Source: Planctomyces sp. (lineage in GTDB: Bacteria > Planctomycetota > Planctomycetia > Planctomycetales > Planctomycetaceae). Taken from it: a stretch of 64,000 nucleotides of DNA. The notes beneath the pieces were generated by a model, which saw only the letters and a list, made by a program, of their open reading frames with translations, did no database searches and was not told the DNA's origin. Shown here piece by piece: positions 1-9,252 of the stretch (within the stretch, counting starts at the first letter, position 1; the number at the start of each line of letters is the position of its first letter). The stretch lies in NCBI GenBank assembly GCA_019636235.1, contig JAHBXW010000023.1, forward strand, positions 1-64,000, read 5' to 3'. The position numbers and the translations under genes are program-made.

Positions 1-110
1 TCAATGGTCATCGCGGCCTGGTCATCCGTTTGAACCACGCGGATCGCGCAACGGGCCGGAAGCGTCAGCGACGGCGTTCCTGCAACCAGCACACCAGCGT
101 TCGGACCCAC
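1..110 (-). CDS. Possible 5' part of a gene that runs out of the window
   Basis: One minus-strand frame stays open from just downstream of the O-antigen ligase stop to the window edge and reads as a plausible beta-rich peptide (GVLVAGTPSLTLPARCAIRV). A GTG at 110-108 is a possible start, with only a weak purine-rich stretch upstream. It would be the next gene of the polysaccharide operon. Only about 36 codons are visible, GC at third positions is lower than in the neighbours, and both start and product are uncertain. Confidence 0.3.
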   Translation of the reverse strand, partial: MGPNAGVLVAGTPSLTLPARCAIRVVQTDDQAAMTI

Positions 111-124
111 GACCGTGCGCTCGT

Positions 125-2809
125 TCAGCGAGTGACGCTGTCGCCGTCCTGTTCCGCCGCGATCCGCGTCCGAGACGCTTCCCCCATCCGCAGGATCGCG
201 GTCTCAGTGCGCTTCCGAAGCTGCGCGTCGTCCGGTCGGCGGTGCACGCACCACGTCAGGTGCTCCGACGCCTCTTCGTACGCCCCCTGATTGAACAGCA
301 CGTTCCCCAGCAGCAGCCGCGCGTCGAGCGACGACGGGTTCGCCTTGACGGCCGCACGGGCCGCCGCCGCCGACCGGCGCGGCTCCTGGAGTTCGTTGAA
401 CAGTCCGCAGGCCGTCATCCAGTGCCTGGCCGCCGCGTCCCCGACCGCCGCCTTGGCTGACTGGCATTCCACGACCGACAGCCTGGAGACGACCGTCCGG
501 TATCCGGCCTCGTCGGGCGACTCGCGATACGCGATCCGCAGAATGATCAGGGCATCCCGGTCGATGTCGAAGTTCTCCAGGAAGAATCGTGCGGGGACCA
601 TGCCGACCAGCGACACGACGAGCTGGCGTCGATAATTGGCGTCCCGATGAAAGGCCTCGCGCCAATGGGCCAGCGCGTCGTCAAACCGCTGGGCTTTGAA
701 GTCCTCGCAGCCCAGCATGTAATGGACCCGCGCGTCGAAGGGTCGGACGCTGTGCGCCTGGGCGAGCAATTCGAGTTCGACGTCCTCCGTCGCCCCCTGG
801 ATCCAGGCCACGTCCGACACCAGCAGGTAGGCCCTTGCTGAAAGCGGACAGCCCTGCAGCGACCGCCGCGCAGCCGCGCCGGCCGCCTCCAGCAGCTTGC
901 GACGATCGCCGAGCACGCCCGGCTTCGCCAGCCAGGTTCGCATGTCCTGGATCGTTTCGAAATTGCTGCGCGCCGCCTCGCGGACCTGCGGCAGGGGCAT
1001 GCCGTTGTCCGACTGCTCCTGCTGGGCCCGCGCGTACTGGTAGTAGCTGCGGGCGGCGGCGAGCTGCATCCGATGCGCGCCGGGATTCGCTCGGACGGCC
1101 GCCACCGCGGCGCCCAGCCGCTGCCGCGCCAGGCCCACATCGCTCTCCGGATCCGCCTCCGCGTTCGAATTCTGAGTCGCCTGCGTCAGCCGGATGTAAT
1201 CGAACCAGTGCGGCTCGGCCAGCACCGCAGGCCACTCCTGACGCACCGAAAACGTCGCGAACGCCACCAGTGCGATCGCCATCGTGGCCCAGCCCGTCCG
1301 AACCAGCGGAGCCGCTTCCGCGGCCGGTTCCGGCGCGGGGGAAGACAACTGGTACAGCCGGAATGCGCAGGCCGTCATGAGCAGCGCATGCACCATGCAG
1401 CTCGGGACATACCAGATGAAATCCGTCACCGAGTGCGCCAGGTTGATCGCCAGGCAGGCCGTCGCGGCCGCCAGCGGGGCTCCGATCTGCACTTCCTTCG
1501 CCAGCCGCAACCCCCTGAGGCACCAATACCCCACCAGCAGAATGAACAGGCCCGCGAGCGTCAGGCCGGTCAGGCCCAGCTCCATCGCGATCTGCAGGTA
1601 GCCATTCTCCGCATGCGTGTATTCGATGCCTGACGACGGCGAGTCGTCGTACGTCGGGTACACCTCGACATGGCTGCTCAGCCCAGTTCCGGCGATCGGA
1701 AATTCTTTGGCTGCGGCCAGCACGGCCCGCCACACGCGGCGCCGGGCCTCCCCCTGGTCGAGCTTGTCGAGGTCGGTCGTTGCGATTTCGTTCAGATTGC
1801 GCTCGACGAGCTGTTCGATCCGCCCGCCGAACATGACCAGCGCGATGCCGCCCGCCGCGGCAATCGCGGATACCGACCCGACGGTTCCCACGCCCACGAG
1901 CCGCTGCCGCCACAGGCAGAACAGCGTCACGGCCGCGCCCCCCGCGCCCACCGCCAGTCCGCCCCGGGACTGCGACACGAGGAGCGCCAGCGAGATCACG
2001 GCCAGACACACGCCGGCGACAATCGCGTCCAGTCGCTGCCGCGGATCGCCCACCCGGCCCTCCTGCCAGCCCCGGCTGTCCGCCCCTCCAGCGCCGGCCG
2101 TCACGAACCGCCACAGCCAGATCGGAATCCCCAGCGCCACGAAGTGCGCGAAGTGATTGGCGTTCGTGAACGCCCCCTTCGCCACATGGCGGGTGTCGGT
2201 GAACGGGTGCTCGTAGACCCAGAAGAACTTGCCGTTGCCGGCCACCAGCTGTGCGGCGCCGAACGCCGCCATCCCGGCCGCGGACAGCCCGATCCACGTC
2301 ATCAGCCGCGCCACATCCTGCTTGCGCTGCAGCCGCTGCACCGCCACCACGAACAGCAGCATGCAGGCGGCGACGCACAGCAGACTGTCCAGCGTGTCCT
2401 GCGGCGTCAGGCTGATCGTCCGCCATTCGCCGAACGGCGCATCGGCCGACCACATCGGCAGCCGCTCGGCAATCGCTGGCGACACCCGGTTGAGCGTCTG
2501 CTGCGGCAAGCGCACGATCTGCAGCACAACCAGGGCGACCCCCATCACAAACAGGGGTTCCGCGCCCGACCAGCGCCAGCGCGGCCGCTCCGTCAGAATC
2601 TGATGGATGGCCCAGGCCAGCGCCGTGAAGCAGGCGATCAGCGTGAGCGCCAGATGCCCCCACGCCTGCCGCCCCCCCATCACCAGCGGCAGCACGAACA
2701 CCGCGGCAGCCAGCCCGGCGTCCGTCGCGTTCACCAGCAGCCCGGCGGGCGATTGCTCGCCCCGGCCGCGGGACCGGGAATGACGAGCCGACGTGGAGAA
2801 TCCATCCAT
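125..2809 (-). CDS. O-antigen ligase / Wzy-like polysaccharide polymerase with C-terminal TPR region
   Basis: An inner-membrane protein of 894 residues. The first ~480 residues hold about ten hydrophobic segments and the signature region of O-antigen ligase/Wzy_C proteins: a KGAFTNANHFAHF segment near residue 210 and the later segment GTGLSSHVEVYP...YTHAENGYLQIAMELG. The last ~350 residues are soluble, alanine-rich helical repeats of TPR type. Proteins of this family join or polymerise lipid-linked oligosaccharide units at the periplasmic face. The ATG at 2809 is chosen over a TTG at 2818. It lies 12 bases after the stop of the Wzc-like gene, so the two are surely co-transcribed. Whether it acts as ligase or polymerase cannot be told from sequence alone. 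Confidence 0.85.
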   Translation of the reverse strand: MDGFSTSARHSRSRGRGEQSPAGLLVNATDAGLAAAVFVLPLVMGGRQAWGHLALTLIACFTALAWAIHQILTERPRWRWSGAEPLFVMGVALVVLQIVRLPQQTLNRVSPAIAERLPMWSADAPFGEWRTISLTPQDTLDSLLCVAACMLLFVVAVQRLQRKQDVARLMTWIGLSAAGMAAFGAAQLVAGNGKFFWVYEHPFTDTRHVAKGAFTNANHFAHFVALGIPIWLWRFVTAGAGGADSRGWQEGRVGDPRQRLDAIVAGVCLAVISLALLVSQSRGGLAVGAGGAAVTLFCLWRQRLVGVGTVGSVSAIAAAGGIALVMFGGRIEQLVERNLNEIATTDLDKLDQGEARRRVWRAVLAAAKEFPIAGTGLSSHVEVYPTYDDSPSSGIEYTHAENGYLQIAMELGLTGLTLAGLFILLVGYWCLRGLRLAKEVQIGAPLAAATACLAINLAHSVTDFIWYVPSCMVHALLMTACAFRLYQLSSPAPEPAAEAAPLVRTGWATMAIALVAFATFSVRQEWPAVLAEPHWFDYIRLTQATQNSNAEADPESDVGLARQRLGAAVAAVRANPGAHRMQLAAARSYYQYARAQQEQSDNGMPLPQVREAARSNFETIQDMRTWLAKPGVLGDRRKLLEAAGAAARRSLQGCPLSARAYLLVSDVAWIQGATEDVELELLAQAHSVRPFDARVHYMLGCEDFKAQRFDDALAHWREAFHRDANYRRQLVVSLVGMVPARFFLENFDIDRDALIILRIAYRESPDEAGYRTVVSRLSVVECQSAKAAVGDAAARHWMTACGLFNELQEPRRSAAAARAAVKANPSSLDARLLLGNVLFNQGAYEEASEHLTWCVHRRPDDAQLRKRTETAILRMGEASRTRIAAEQDGDSVTR

Positions 2810-2821
2810 GGCAATCAACTT

Positions 2822-5080
2822 TCAGGCCGCCAGCCGCTGCGACTCTTCCGCGGCGCCGGATTCGTCCCGCGCGTCGTCGTGATACTCATACCCGTAGCCG
2901 TATCCGTAACCGTACGAGTACTCATCCCCGTTGTTCACCGACAGTTGGTTCACCACGATGCCGATCAGCGGGCAGCCCAGCGCCGTCAGAGATTCCACCG
3001 CGCGGAGCACCATCTTCCGACGGTTGCGGTTGGGACGGATCGTCAGCAGCGAGCCATCGACGACCCGGCCGATGATCTGCACGTCCGAGACCGCCAGCGA
3101 GGGGGGCGCGTCGACGAGAATCTGGTCGTATCGCCCCTCGGCCCAGGCGATGAGTTCCGGGAGGCGATCGCTGCTCAACAGCTCCGCCGGATTCGACGGC
3201 CGCGGCCCGCTGGAGATGATGTCCAGATTCGGCAGGTCGGGACGATAGATCAGCGGCTCGACGAGTTCCTCGATCGGCCGATCCGATTTCAGCAGATTCG
3301 ACAGCCCGGCCCGTTGGCCCAGGTTGAACAGTTTCGTGAGGCCCGGGCGGCGCATGTCGCCGTCGATGGCCAGCGTCCGCTTGCCGGCCTGCGCGAAGGC
3401 CACCGCGAGGCTCGCCACCACGGTCGTTTTGCCGTCTCCCGGCTCGGTGCTGGAGATCGTCAGGCTCCGCGTCTCGGTCCCCGAAAAATCAATCGCCGTG
3501 CGCAACGACCGGAACGATTCCGATTCCACCGACGTCGGACGGGCGAAGGGATACAGCGATTCCAGCCCGTGCGGCGCCAGTTGCGGAAGCTTGCGCACCA
3601 TCGTGAGGATCGGCGCGCCGACCTGCTGGCGGATGTCGTCGGGCGACCGGAAATGGTCGTCGATCAGATCCATGACATACACGGCGACCAAGCCCGTCCC
3701 CAGTCCAGCCGCCACGGACAGCAACAGGATCAGCGACAGCTTCGGCGCGACCGGCTCGCGGTTGATCCGGGGATCGGTGATGACTTTCGCCCGCACGCCC
3801 GCCTCGCGCCCCAGATCCAGGGCCCGCATCCGGTCCAGCAGCAGCTTGTGATAGTCCTGCAGTTGCTTGATATCGAGGTTCAGCTTCTGCACTTCGGCGA
3901 CCTGCGCGTTCGTGCTCAGCGCGAGTTCCCGCTTGGCTTCGAATTCCGCATCCAGCTCCTGCTCCCGACTCTGAGCCATCGCCGCCCGATGCCGGGCGAT
4001 CTCCAGCAGCCGCGGACCGAGGACGTCCCGGTTCTGCTGATCGGCCGATTCCGAAACGACCGCCTGCCGGGTGGCCAGGTAGGCCTGCGTGTTCCGGATG
4101 CGGTCCTTCATCGCCACGATCTCGGGATGCTTCTCACCGAGCCGCCCGAGTTTGTTCTGCAGCGTCGCCCGGTCGTCGACGAGCATCTGTTCCAGCCGGC
4201 TGACGGTCAGCGAGTCGTTGTGGGCCAGACCGCTGGACTTCTTGAACAGTTCGGTCGCCAGGCTTTCATTGAGCTTGAGCGCGAAGGCCTGCACGTCCTC
4301 GCGGTTTCGCACGGCCGACTGCAGCGCCAACAGCAGGGACCGCGCGTCGATCGTTTCCTTGCGAGCCTCGATCCGGTCCTGATTCAGCCGGATGATGCCT
4401 TCGTTCAGCACATTGACGACCTTCTCCTCCGATCCGAACAGCACCTGTGATTCGCGCGTCAGCCGGATCTGTCGCTCGTGCTTGCGCTGCAGCTCCTGTT
4501 CGATCTGCTTCCGCTCCTTCTGGAGCATCTTCAGCATCTCGAGGGCCGAGTCGGAGTGCATCGTGTTCAGAAACTCGAGCGACGACGACACCAGCGAACT
4601 GACCACGAAATGCGCGGTCTCCGGGTCCTTCGAACGGAAGCCGACCTGAATGACGTTCGTCCGGCGGGCAGTCGACACGCTCAGCCGCTCGCGGAACACG
4701 TCCAGCCAGGTGTCCGCCGGTTTGCCCAGAAAGTCTCTGCGGAACTCCGGAGGCAGCTCCCGGAGCGTCTGCTTCAGCACTCGGTCGCTGGTGAACACGC
4801 GCTCGAAGTTCGGCATCTGGTCGGTGAGCGTGCTCCCCTGACCGCGATCCTTTTCCAGCACGCTGCCCCCCTGCTCGAGCACCAGCACCTCCGCATGCGA
4901 TTCGAACAGCCGGGTGGATGTCGCGTACCGCACTCCGCCCAGGCAGAGGAACGCGAAAAAGCACAGCAGCAGCGTGTTCTTGCGGGCGCGGGCGGTCTTC
5001 AGAAAGCGCACCATCCAGGCCACGACGTCGAGATTCTCGACCGTCGCCGCGGGTCCGTGCGCCGTGTTGCCTGAACTCAT
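2822..5080 (-). CDS. Wzc-like polysaccharide co-polymerase / tyrosine autokinase
   Basis: A 752-residue inner-membrane protein combining a Wzz chain-length domain with a cytoplasmic BY-kinase. A first membrane segment lies near residues 36-52, a long periplasmic coiled coil follows at ~190-430, and the second membrane segment (LSLILLLSVAAGLGTGLVAV) is near 480-500. The kinase domain has Walker A EPGDGKTTVV, Walker A' TLAIDGDMRRPG and Walker B ILVDAPPS. The C-terminus carries a tyrosine cluster of alternating Gly and Tyr, the usual autophosphorylation site. Such kinases control polymer length and export together with the Wza channel. The ATG at 5080 follows a strong GGAGGGGG ribosome site; the longer frame upstream overlaps the exporter gene and is not needed. 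Confidence 0.95.
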   Translation of the reverse strand: MSSGNTAHGPAATVENLDVVAWMVRFLKTARARKNTLLLCFFAFLCLGGVRYATSTRLFESHAEVLVLEQGGSVLEKDRGQGSTLTDQMPNFERVFTSDRVLKQTLRELPPEFRRDFLGKPADTWLDVFRERLSVSTARRTNVIQVGFRSKDPETAHFVVSSLVSSSLEFLNTMHSDSALEMLKMLQKERKQIEQELQRKHERQIRLTRESQVLFGSEEKVVNVLNEGIIRLNQDRIEARKETIDARSLLLALQSAVRNREDVQAFALKLNESLATELFKKSSGLAHNDSLTVSRLEQMLVDDRATLQNKLGRLGEKHPEIVAMKDRIRNTQAYLATRQAVVSESADQQNRDVLGPRLLEIARHRAAMAQSREQELDAEFEAKRELALSTNAQVAEVQKLNLDIKQLQDYHKLLLDRMRALDLGREAGVRAKVITDPRINREPVAPKLSLILLLSVAAGLGTGLVAVYVMDLIDDHFRSPDDIRQQVGAPILTMVRKLPQLAPHGLESLYPFARPTSVESESFRSLRTAIDFSGTETRSLTISSTEPGDGKTTVVASLAVAFAQAGKRTLAIDGDMRRPGLTKLFNLGQRAGLSNLLKSDRPIEELVEPLIYRPDLPNLDIISSGPRPSNPAELLSSDRLPELIAWAEGRYDQILVDAPPSLAVSDVQIIGRVVDGSLLTIRPNRNRRKMVLRAVESLTALGCPLIGIVVNQLSVNNGDEYSYGYGYGYGYEYHDDARDESGAAEESQRLAA

Positions 5081-5132
5081 TCCGCCCTGCCCCCTCCGAT
5101 GTCCGGCCCGACTCGCTGGATTTCCGCCTCCG

Positions 5133-6248
5133 CTAGAACAACGCTCCGCCCACATTCACGCCGACCGACCGCACCGCCTCGAGGAACACCGTCCCCGGCG
5201 TCTGCTCCACCGACACCGTGTCGCCCGGCTCGAGCAGCAGATTCTCCGCTCCGTTCCGCTTGGCCTTGCGAATGCTGCCCTCCACGAGCATCGGCTCGCC
5301 CCGCTCGCGCCGCCGGATCACGTACACCTTGTCGGCCAGCGCGTTCGACGTCCCCGACGCGAGCGAGATCGCATCCAGCAGCCGCAGGTTCTTGCCGACC
5401 GGGAACTCATACCGATTCGGCTTCTGCACCAGACCGATCACCTGCAGCGCCGGCGGATCGCGCTTCTCGACCATCACGACTGATCCGTCCGGAAGCTCCA
5501 GCCGATCCCGGCTCTCCTGCGACAGGGACGCCAGGTCGACCCGGAACGCCCGCGGACGAAATTCCCCCGTGGGCTGCTCGTGCGAAGCGAGCTGGTTGCC
5601 GTCCAGCTCCTCGCCGGCCGCGATGGGGGGCGTGCCGCGACGCGAGCCCTCGCGGAACCCCGGGTGCGTGACTTCGACCATCGTGCCGGCGTCCTCGGTC
5701 AGGCCGCCCGCCTGAACGATGGCCTGCAGCAGGTCGCTGTTGCCGCTTCGCAACTCCACGGTCTGCGGCTTCTCGACCGCGCCCAGCACCGTCACCCGAT
5801 TCACCTTGGGACGTTTGAGAGTCACGGTGACCAGCGGCGAAACATAGATCTGCTGCTGGACGCAGGCCCTCAGGATCGCGGCCTCGGCCTCGACCAGCTC
5901 CAGGTCCTCGACCGGCACCGGCCCCACGTGCAGGACGTCGACCGTGCCGTCGTCGTTGACGCGGGCCGGCATTGTCAGAATGTCATCCCGCCCCGAACCG
6001 GCCGCGACGGTGATGTCCAGCACATCGCCTCGCGCGATGCGGCTTTCGGGAACGGTCGCGCTGGCCAGCTTGGTGAGGTCCAAGGTCCGAGTATTCGTGA
6101 TCGGCGCCGCATGCCACTCCCGGGGCAGCGTCGACACGGAATAGATCTTCGTCGACGCACAGCCGCCGGACAGCCCAGCCAGCAGCAACAGAGCCAGGCG
6201 AACAAAGTTCGCGGGCGCGGATCGCTGTGTACGCGAGGCGGGCATCAT
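5133..6248 (-). CDS. Wza-like outer-membrane polysaccharide export lipoprotein
   Basis: A 371-residue lipoprotein. The N-terminus has a hydrophobic signal (FVRLALLLLAGLSGGC) with a lipobox ending at Cys30, so it should be lipidated. A poly_export domain follows (SRIARGDVLDITVAAG...VNDDGTVDVLHVGPVPVEDL), then two SLBB-type segments (VTVLGAVEKPQTVELRSGN and VIGLVQKPNRYEFPVGKN). The protein forms the periplasm-spanning channel through which the polymer leaves the cell. It is the first gene of the operon with the Wzc-like kinase, 52 bases downstream. Two adjacent ATG codons (6248 and 6245) can start it, and no clear ribosome site is visible for either. Confidence 0.92.
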   Translation of the reverse strand: MMPASRTQRSAPANFVRLALLLLAGLSGGCASTKIYSVSTLPREWHAAPITNTRTLDLTKLASATVPESRIARGDVLDITVAAGSGRDDILTMPARVNDDGTVDVLHVGPVPVEDLELVEAEAAILRACVQQQIYVSPLVTVTLKRPKVNRVTVLGAVEKPQTVELRSGNSDLLQAIVQAGGLTEDAGTMVEVTHPGFREGSRRGTPPIAAGEELDGNQLASHEQPTGEFRPRAFRVDLASLSQESRDRLELPDGSVVMVEKRDPPALQVIGLVQKPNRYEFPVGKNLRLLDAISLASGTSNALADKVYVIRRRERGEPMLVEGSIRKAKRNGAENLLLEPGDTVSVEQTPGTVFLEAVRSVGVNVGGALF

Positions 6249-6589
6249 GCCGGATCGTCGGGGGCGTCGTGCCTGTCCTTCCCGGACGGCCTGGAGGCCG
6301 CACCGCTTCCGTTCGGCACGCCGCGGCACAAATTGCCGGACGCCGGGAAAGATCGGGCGAAACCTACGCCAACCCCCAAAAATGGGTCAAGACGTTCTTC
6401 CGCCGGGCGAATGGCGCGTATCCATGGCGAAACCGCGATCCTGCCCGTTTTCCCAATCTGGCGAACTGCCGTTCCGGCTCATCTTGTCTTTCCGGCAACG
6501 CTTTCCAATCATTTCGGAAGCTGGCTGCCGGACCGCGCACTCGGAGCGGCCAGGCCATCTCACCGCGTTCACTGCTGGAGCCGTTGTCC
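6249..6589. other. Divergent intergenic region between the polysaccharide operon and sppA
   Basis: This 341-base stretch separates two divergently transcribed genes and should hold promoters for both. For the minus strand a TTGACC box (6390-6385) stands 18 bases from TAGGTT (6366-6361), which is weak. For the plus strand see the separate promoter entry. I see no small gene or stable hairpin in it. Confidence 0.5.
6484..6512 (+). promoter_or_regulatory. Candidate sigma70-type promoter of sppA
   Basis: TTGTCT (6484-6489) and AATCAT (6507-6512) are separated by 17 bases and lie about 78 bases upstream of the sppA ATG. Each box matches four of six consensus positions. This is pattern matching only. 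Confidence 0.3.
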
Positions 6590-8446
6590 ATGTTGCCTAA
6601 GCGCTATGCGATTCTCACCGGACTGGCCGCGTTGGTGGCCTCGGCCACAGCACGTCCGACCGCCGCGCTCGCCGCCCCTGCCAAAGGCGCCGAAACCGCC
6701 ACGATCGCCGTCTTCACCCTGGATTCCGTTTCTGAGGTCCCCACTCCCGATGACCCCATCTTCGGGGCCATGGGGGGCGAGTCGCTGATCGGACTCGTCC
6801 AGCGGATCGATAAGGCCGCCAAGGATCCGGCCGTCAAAGGCATCATTCTGCTCGTTGGCGGCGGGGGCCTGGGACAGGGCCAAATTGAAGAGGTCCGGCA
6901 GGTGCTGGCCCGCTTCCGGGAATCCGGCAAGCCGATCTACGCCCACGCCGACTCCCTGACGACCGGCACGTACTCGGTCCTCTGCGGCTCGAACCGGCTC
7001 AGCGTCTCCCCGACCGGCGACGTGTTCCTGACCGGCATTTATGGCGAACAGATGTACCTTCACGGGCTGCTCAGCAAATTTCAGATCGAGCCCGACTTTC
7101 TGACCTGCGGCTCTTACAAGAGCGCCGCGGAAATGTTCACCCGCAGCGGGCCCAGCGATGAAGCCCGCGAGATGTACACCTGGCTGTATGACTCCATCTA
7201 CGACTCGATGATCGCGCTGATCGCGGAAGGCCGCGGAGTGTCGGGCGACCAGGCGCGGGAGTGGATCGACCGCGGGCTGTTCTCCGCCGAACGGGCTCTG
7301 GCCGGCGGCCTGATTGACGCCGCCGAGCACCGCCAGTCATTCCAGGAGCATGTCTCCGCCCAGCACGGCGGAACGGTCAAGTACGACCGTTCGTACGGCC
7401 GCGCGAAGGGGCCGGAGATCGACCTCAACAACCCGTTCGCAGCCCTGCAGTTGTGGGCGCAGATTCTGTCCGGCCCGCAGCAGAAGAAGTCGACCAAGGA
7501 CGCCATCGCCATCGTGTACGTCGACGGACCGATCATGGTCGGCAACGCCGACATCTCGCCGCTCGGCGGCACGGGGGGCGCCTTCAGCGAACCGATCCGC
7601 AAGGCGCTCGACGAAGCCGCCCGGGATGACAAGGTCAAGGCCGTCGTCCTGCGCGTCGATTCCCCCGGCGGCTCGGCCATCGCCAGCGAAATCATCCTCA
7701 ATGCCACGCGACGGGTGAAGGAGAAGAAGCCCCTGATCGTGTCAATGGGCAACGTCGCCGGCAGCGGCGGCTATTACGTGGCCTGCGGCAGCGACGTGAT
7801 TTTTGCGGACAAGGCCACCATCACCGGGTCGATCGGCGTCGTCGCCGGCAAGCTGGGCACGAACGCCATGTGGGAGAACCTGGGCATCCACTTCGAGCCG
7901 ATCGCCCGCGGCAAGCGCGCCGGCATCCTGTCCAGCGGCGAACGCTTCACCGACGAGGAACGCCAGGAACTGCAGGGCTGGATGGATGAGGTCTATGGCG
8001 TCTTTAAGGGACATGTTGTCAGCATCCGCGGCGACCGCCTGAAAAAGCCGATCGACGATCTCGCCGGCGGACGGGTCTTCACCGGCGCCCAGGCGCTGGA
8101 GTACGGACTCGTCGACCGGCTGGGGACGTTGAGCGACGCGATCGCGCACGCCGCCGAACAGGCCGGCGTGACCGATTATGAAACCCGCGCCCTGCCCAAG
8201 CCGACGAACTTCCTCGAGCAACTGCTCGGCGACGTCACCGGCCCGAAAAAGGACGATCAGCACATCACCACCGAGACCCGCGTGAACCTGTCCCCGCTGG
8301 GCCAGCTCCGCAACTTCGCCCTGCCCGCGCTCAGCGAACTGGAGCCGCAGCGGGCCAAGCTGGTGCTGCAGGCGCTGACGCAGCTGCAGATCCTGCATCA
8401 GGAGCGGGTGTCGCTGTCGATGCCGATCCTCGACGTGCGGCACTGA
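6590..8446 (+). CDS. sppA: Signal peptide peptidase SppA, long (two-domain) type
   Basis: A 618-residue membrane-associated serine protease of family S49 that degrades signal peptides left in the membrane. An N-terminal hydrophobic signal/anchor (YAILTGLAALVASATA) precedes two tandem S49 domains. The Lys/Ser catalytic dyad is visible: Lys177 in CGSYKSAAEMF of the first domain and Ser392 in GNVAGSGGYYVAC of the second. Length matches the 67-kDa E. coli type rather than the short SppA36 form. The ATG at 6590 is preceded by GGAG ten bases upstream; the longer reading frame upstream has no signal peptide and was rejected. It is transcribed away from the polysaccharide operon, apparently alone. 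Confidence 0.93.
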   Translation: MLPKRYAILTGLAALVASATARPTAALAAPAKGAETATIAVFTLDSVSEVPTPDDPIFGAMGGESLIGLVQRIDKAAKDPAVKGIILLVGGGGLGQGQIEEVRQVLARFRESGKPIYAHADSLTTGTYSVLCGSNRLSVSPTGDVFLTGIYGEQMYLHGLLSKFQIEPDFLTCGSYKSAAEMFTRSGPSDEAREMYTWLYDSIYDSMIALIAEGRGVSGDQAREWIDRGLFSAERALAGGLIDAAEHRQSFQEHVSAQHGGTVKYDRSYGRAKGPEIDLNNPFAALQLWAQILSGPQQKKSTKDAIAIVYVDGPIMVGNADISPLGGTGGAFSEPIRKALDEAARDDKVKAVVLRVDSPGGSAIASEIILNATRRVKEKKPLIVSMGNVAGSGGYYVACGSDVIFADKATITGSIGVVAGKLGTNAMWENLGIHFEPIARGKRAGILSSGERFTDEERQELQGWMDEVYGVFKGHVVSIRGDRLKKPIDDLAGGRVFTGAQALEYGLVDRLGTLSDAIAHAAEQAGVTDYETRALPKPTNFLEQLLGDVTGPKKDDQHITTETRVNLSPLGQLRNFALPALSELEPQRAKLVLQALTQLQILHQERVSLSMPILDVRH

Positions 8447-8486
8447 CTGATCCGCCAGGCCGTTTTACTGGGATTGGATTTCGCCG

Positions 8487-8512
8487 AGCCCGGAGGCTAG
8501 TGCCTTCGGGCT
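8487..8512. terminator. Hairpin downstream of sppA
   Basis: AGCCCG (8487-8492) pairs with CGGGCT (8507-8512), and inside them GGC pairs with GCC around a four-base loop. It lies 40 bases after the sppA stop and before the convergent DUF2237 gene, so it could end transcription from both sides. No T-run follows on the plus strand, so it is not a classical intrinsic terminator. Confidence 0.45.
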
Positions 8513-8615
8513 GGTGTCATTGACGCCCGGCGCCTGCCGTTTCCGACTGGCGCCGCCGCGCCCGCCCGCGAGCCGGGGCGGGGAATGTGAATCCCCGCTG
8601 CGAATCCCGCTCAAG

Positions 8616-9008
8616 TCACTTCGTCGGCGCGTCGACGGCATGCGCGCGGAGATCTTCGAGCGACACGAACTCGATCGCCGACATGTGGGTCGCCTCGAGC
8701 ACCACCGGCGGCGCCATTCCCGCCTCCAGCGCCTCCTGCCAGCGCGCGGCGCACAGGCACCAGCGGTCTCCCGGCTTCAGCCCCGGAAACCCGAACTCCG
8801 GCGCGGGAGTCGAGAGGTCATTCCCCCGTTCCCGGCTGAACGCCAGAAACTCGGCCGTCATCTGCGCACAGACGATGTGCATCCCCAGATCGCCCGAGGC
8901 GGCCTCGCAACAGCCGGTCCGCAGGTAGCCCGTCAAAGGCGACTCGCTGCACATCGCAAGCGGTCCGCCCAACACATTCTTTCCGCGCGATGCGGGGGTT
9001 GAGTCCAC
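8616..9008 (-). CDS. DUF2237 family protein
   Basis: A 130-residue cytosolic protein with the hallmark segments of the DUF2237 family: NVLGGPLAMCSESPLTGYLR near the start, GDLGMHIVCAQMTAEFLAFS, RGNDLSTPAPEFGFPGLKPG and the closing DRWCLCAARWQEA. Several conserved cysteines (CCEAA, VCAQ, WCLCA) suggest metal binding or structural roles. The biochemical function of the family is unknown to me. It is a single gene, convergent with sppA and divergent from the oxidoreductase. The ATG at 9008 gives a full-length family member. Confidence 0.85.
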   Translation of the reverse strand: MDSTPASRGKNVLGGPLAMCSESPLTGYLRTGCCEAASGDLGMHIVCAQMTAEFLAFSRERGNDLSTPAPEFGFPGLKPGDRWCLCAARWQEALEAGMAPPVVLEATHMSAIEFVSLEDLRAHAVDAPTK

Positions 9009-9252
9009 GGCAGTGTCAGTTTCGTGAGAGACTTGAAGAGCCCGGCGGCCTCAGCGGGTCGCGTCGGCTGAGCGCCGTTGTATCGGCCCGCGGGGACCTC
9101 ACGCCAGTCCGCCCGGCGGGCGCCGCATGTCCTCGATTCCCAAAGCGGCGGCTCCTATCCTGTGCCCCTGCACACCCGCCCTCCCGCACGATCCGGCCGC
9201 GCCGACGATCCCCGGGAGAATTTCCCGAGTCTTCAGCTCCCTTCGCATTGCC

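Noticed and set aside
1670-4450. 926-codon plus-strand frame across the polysaccharide operon
   Set aside because: It is antisense to clear Wzy-like and Wzc-like genes, and its composition (Arg, His, Gln, Pro) is that of a shadow frame.
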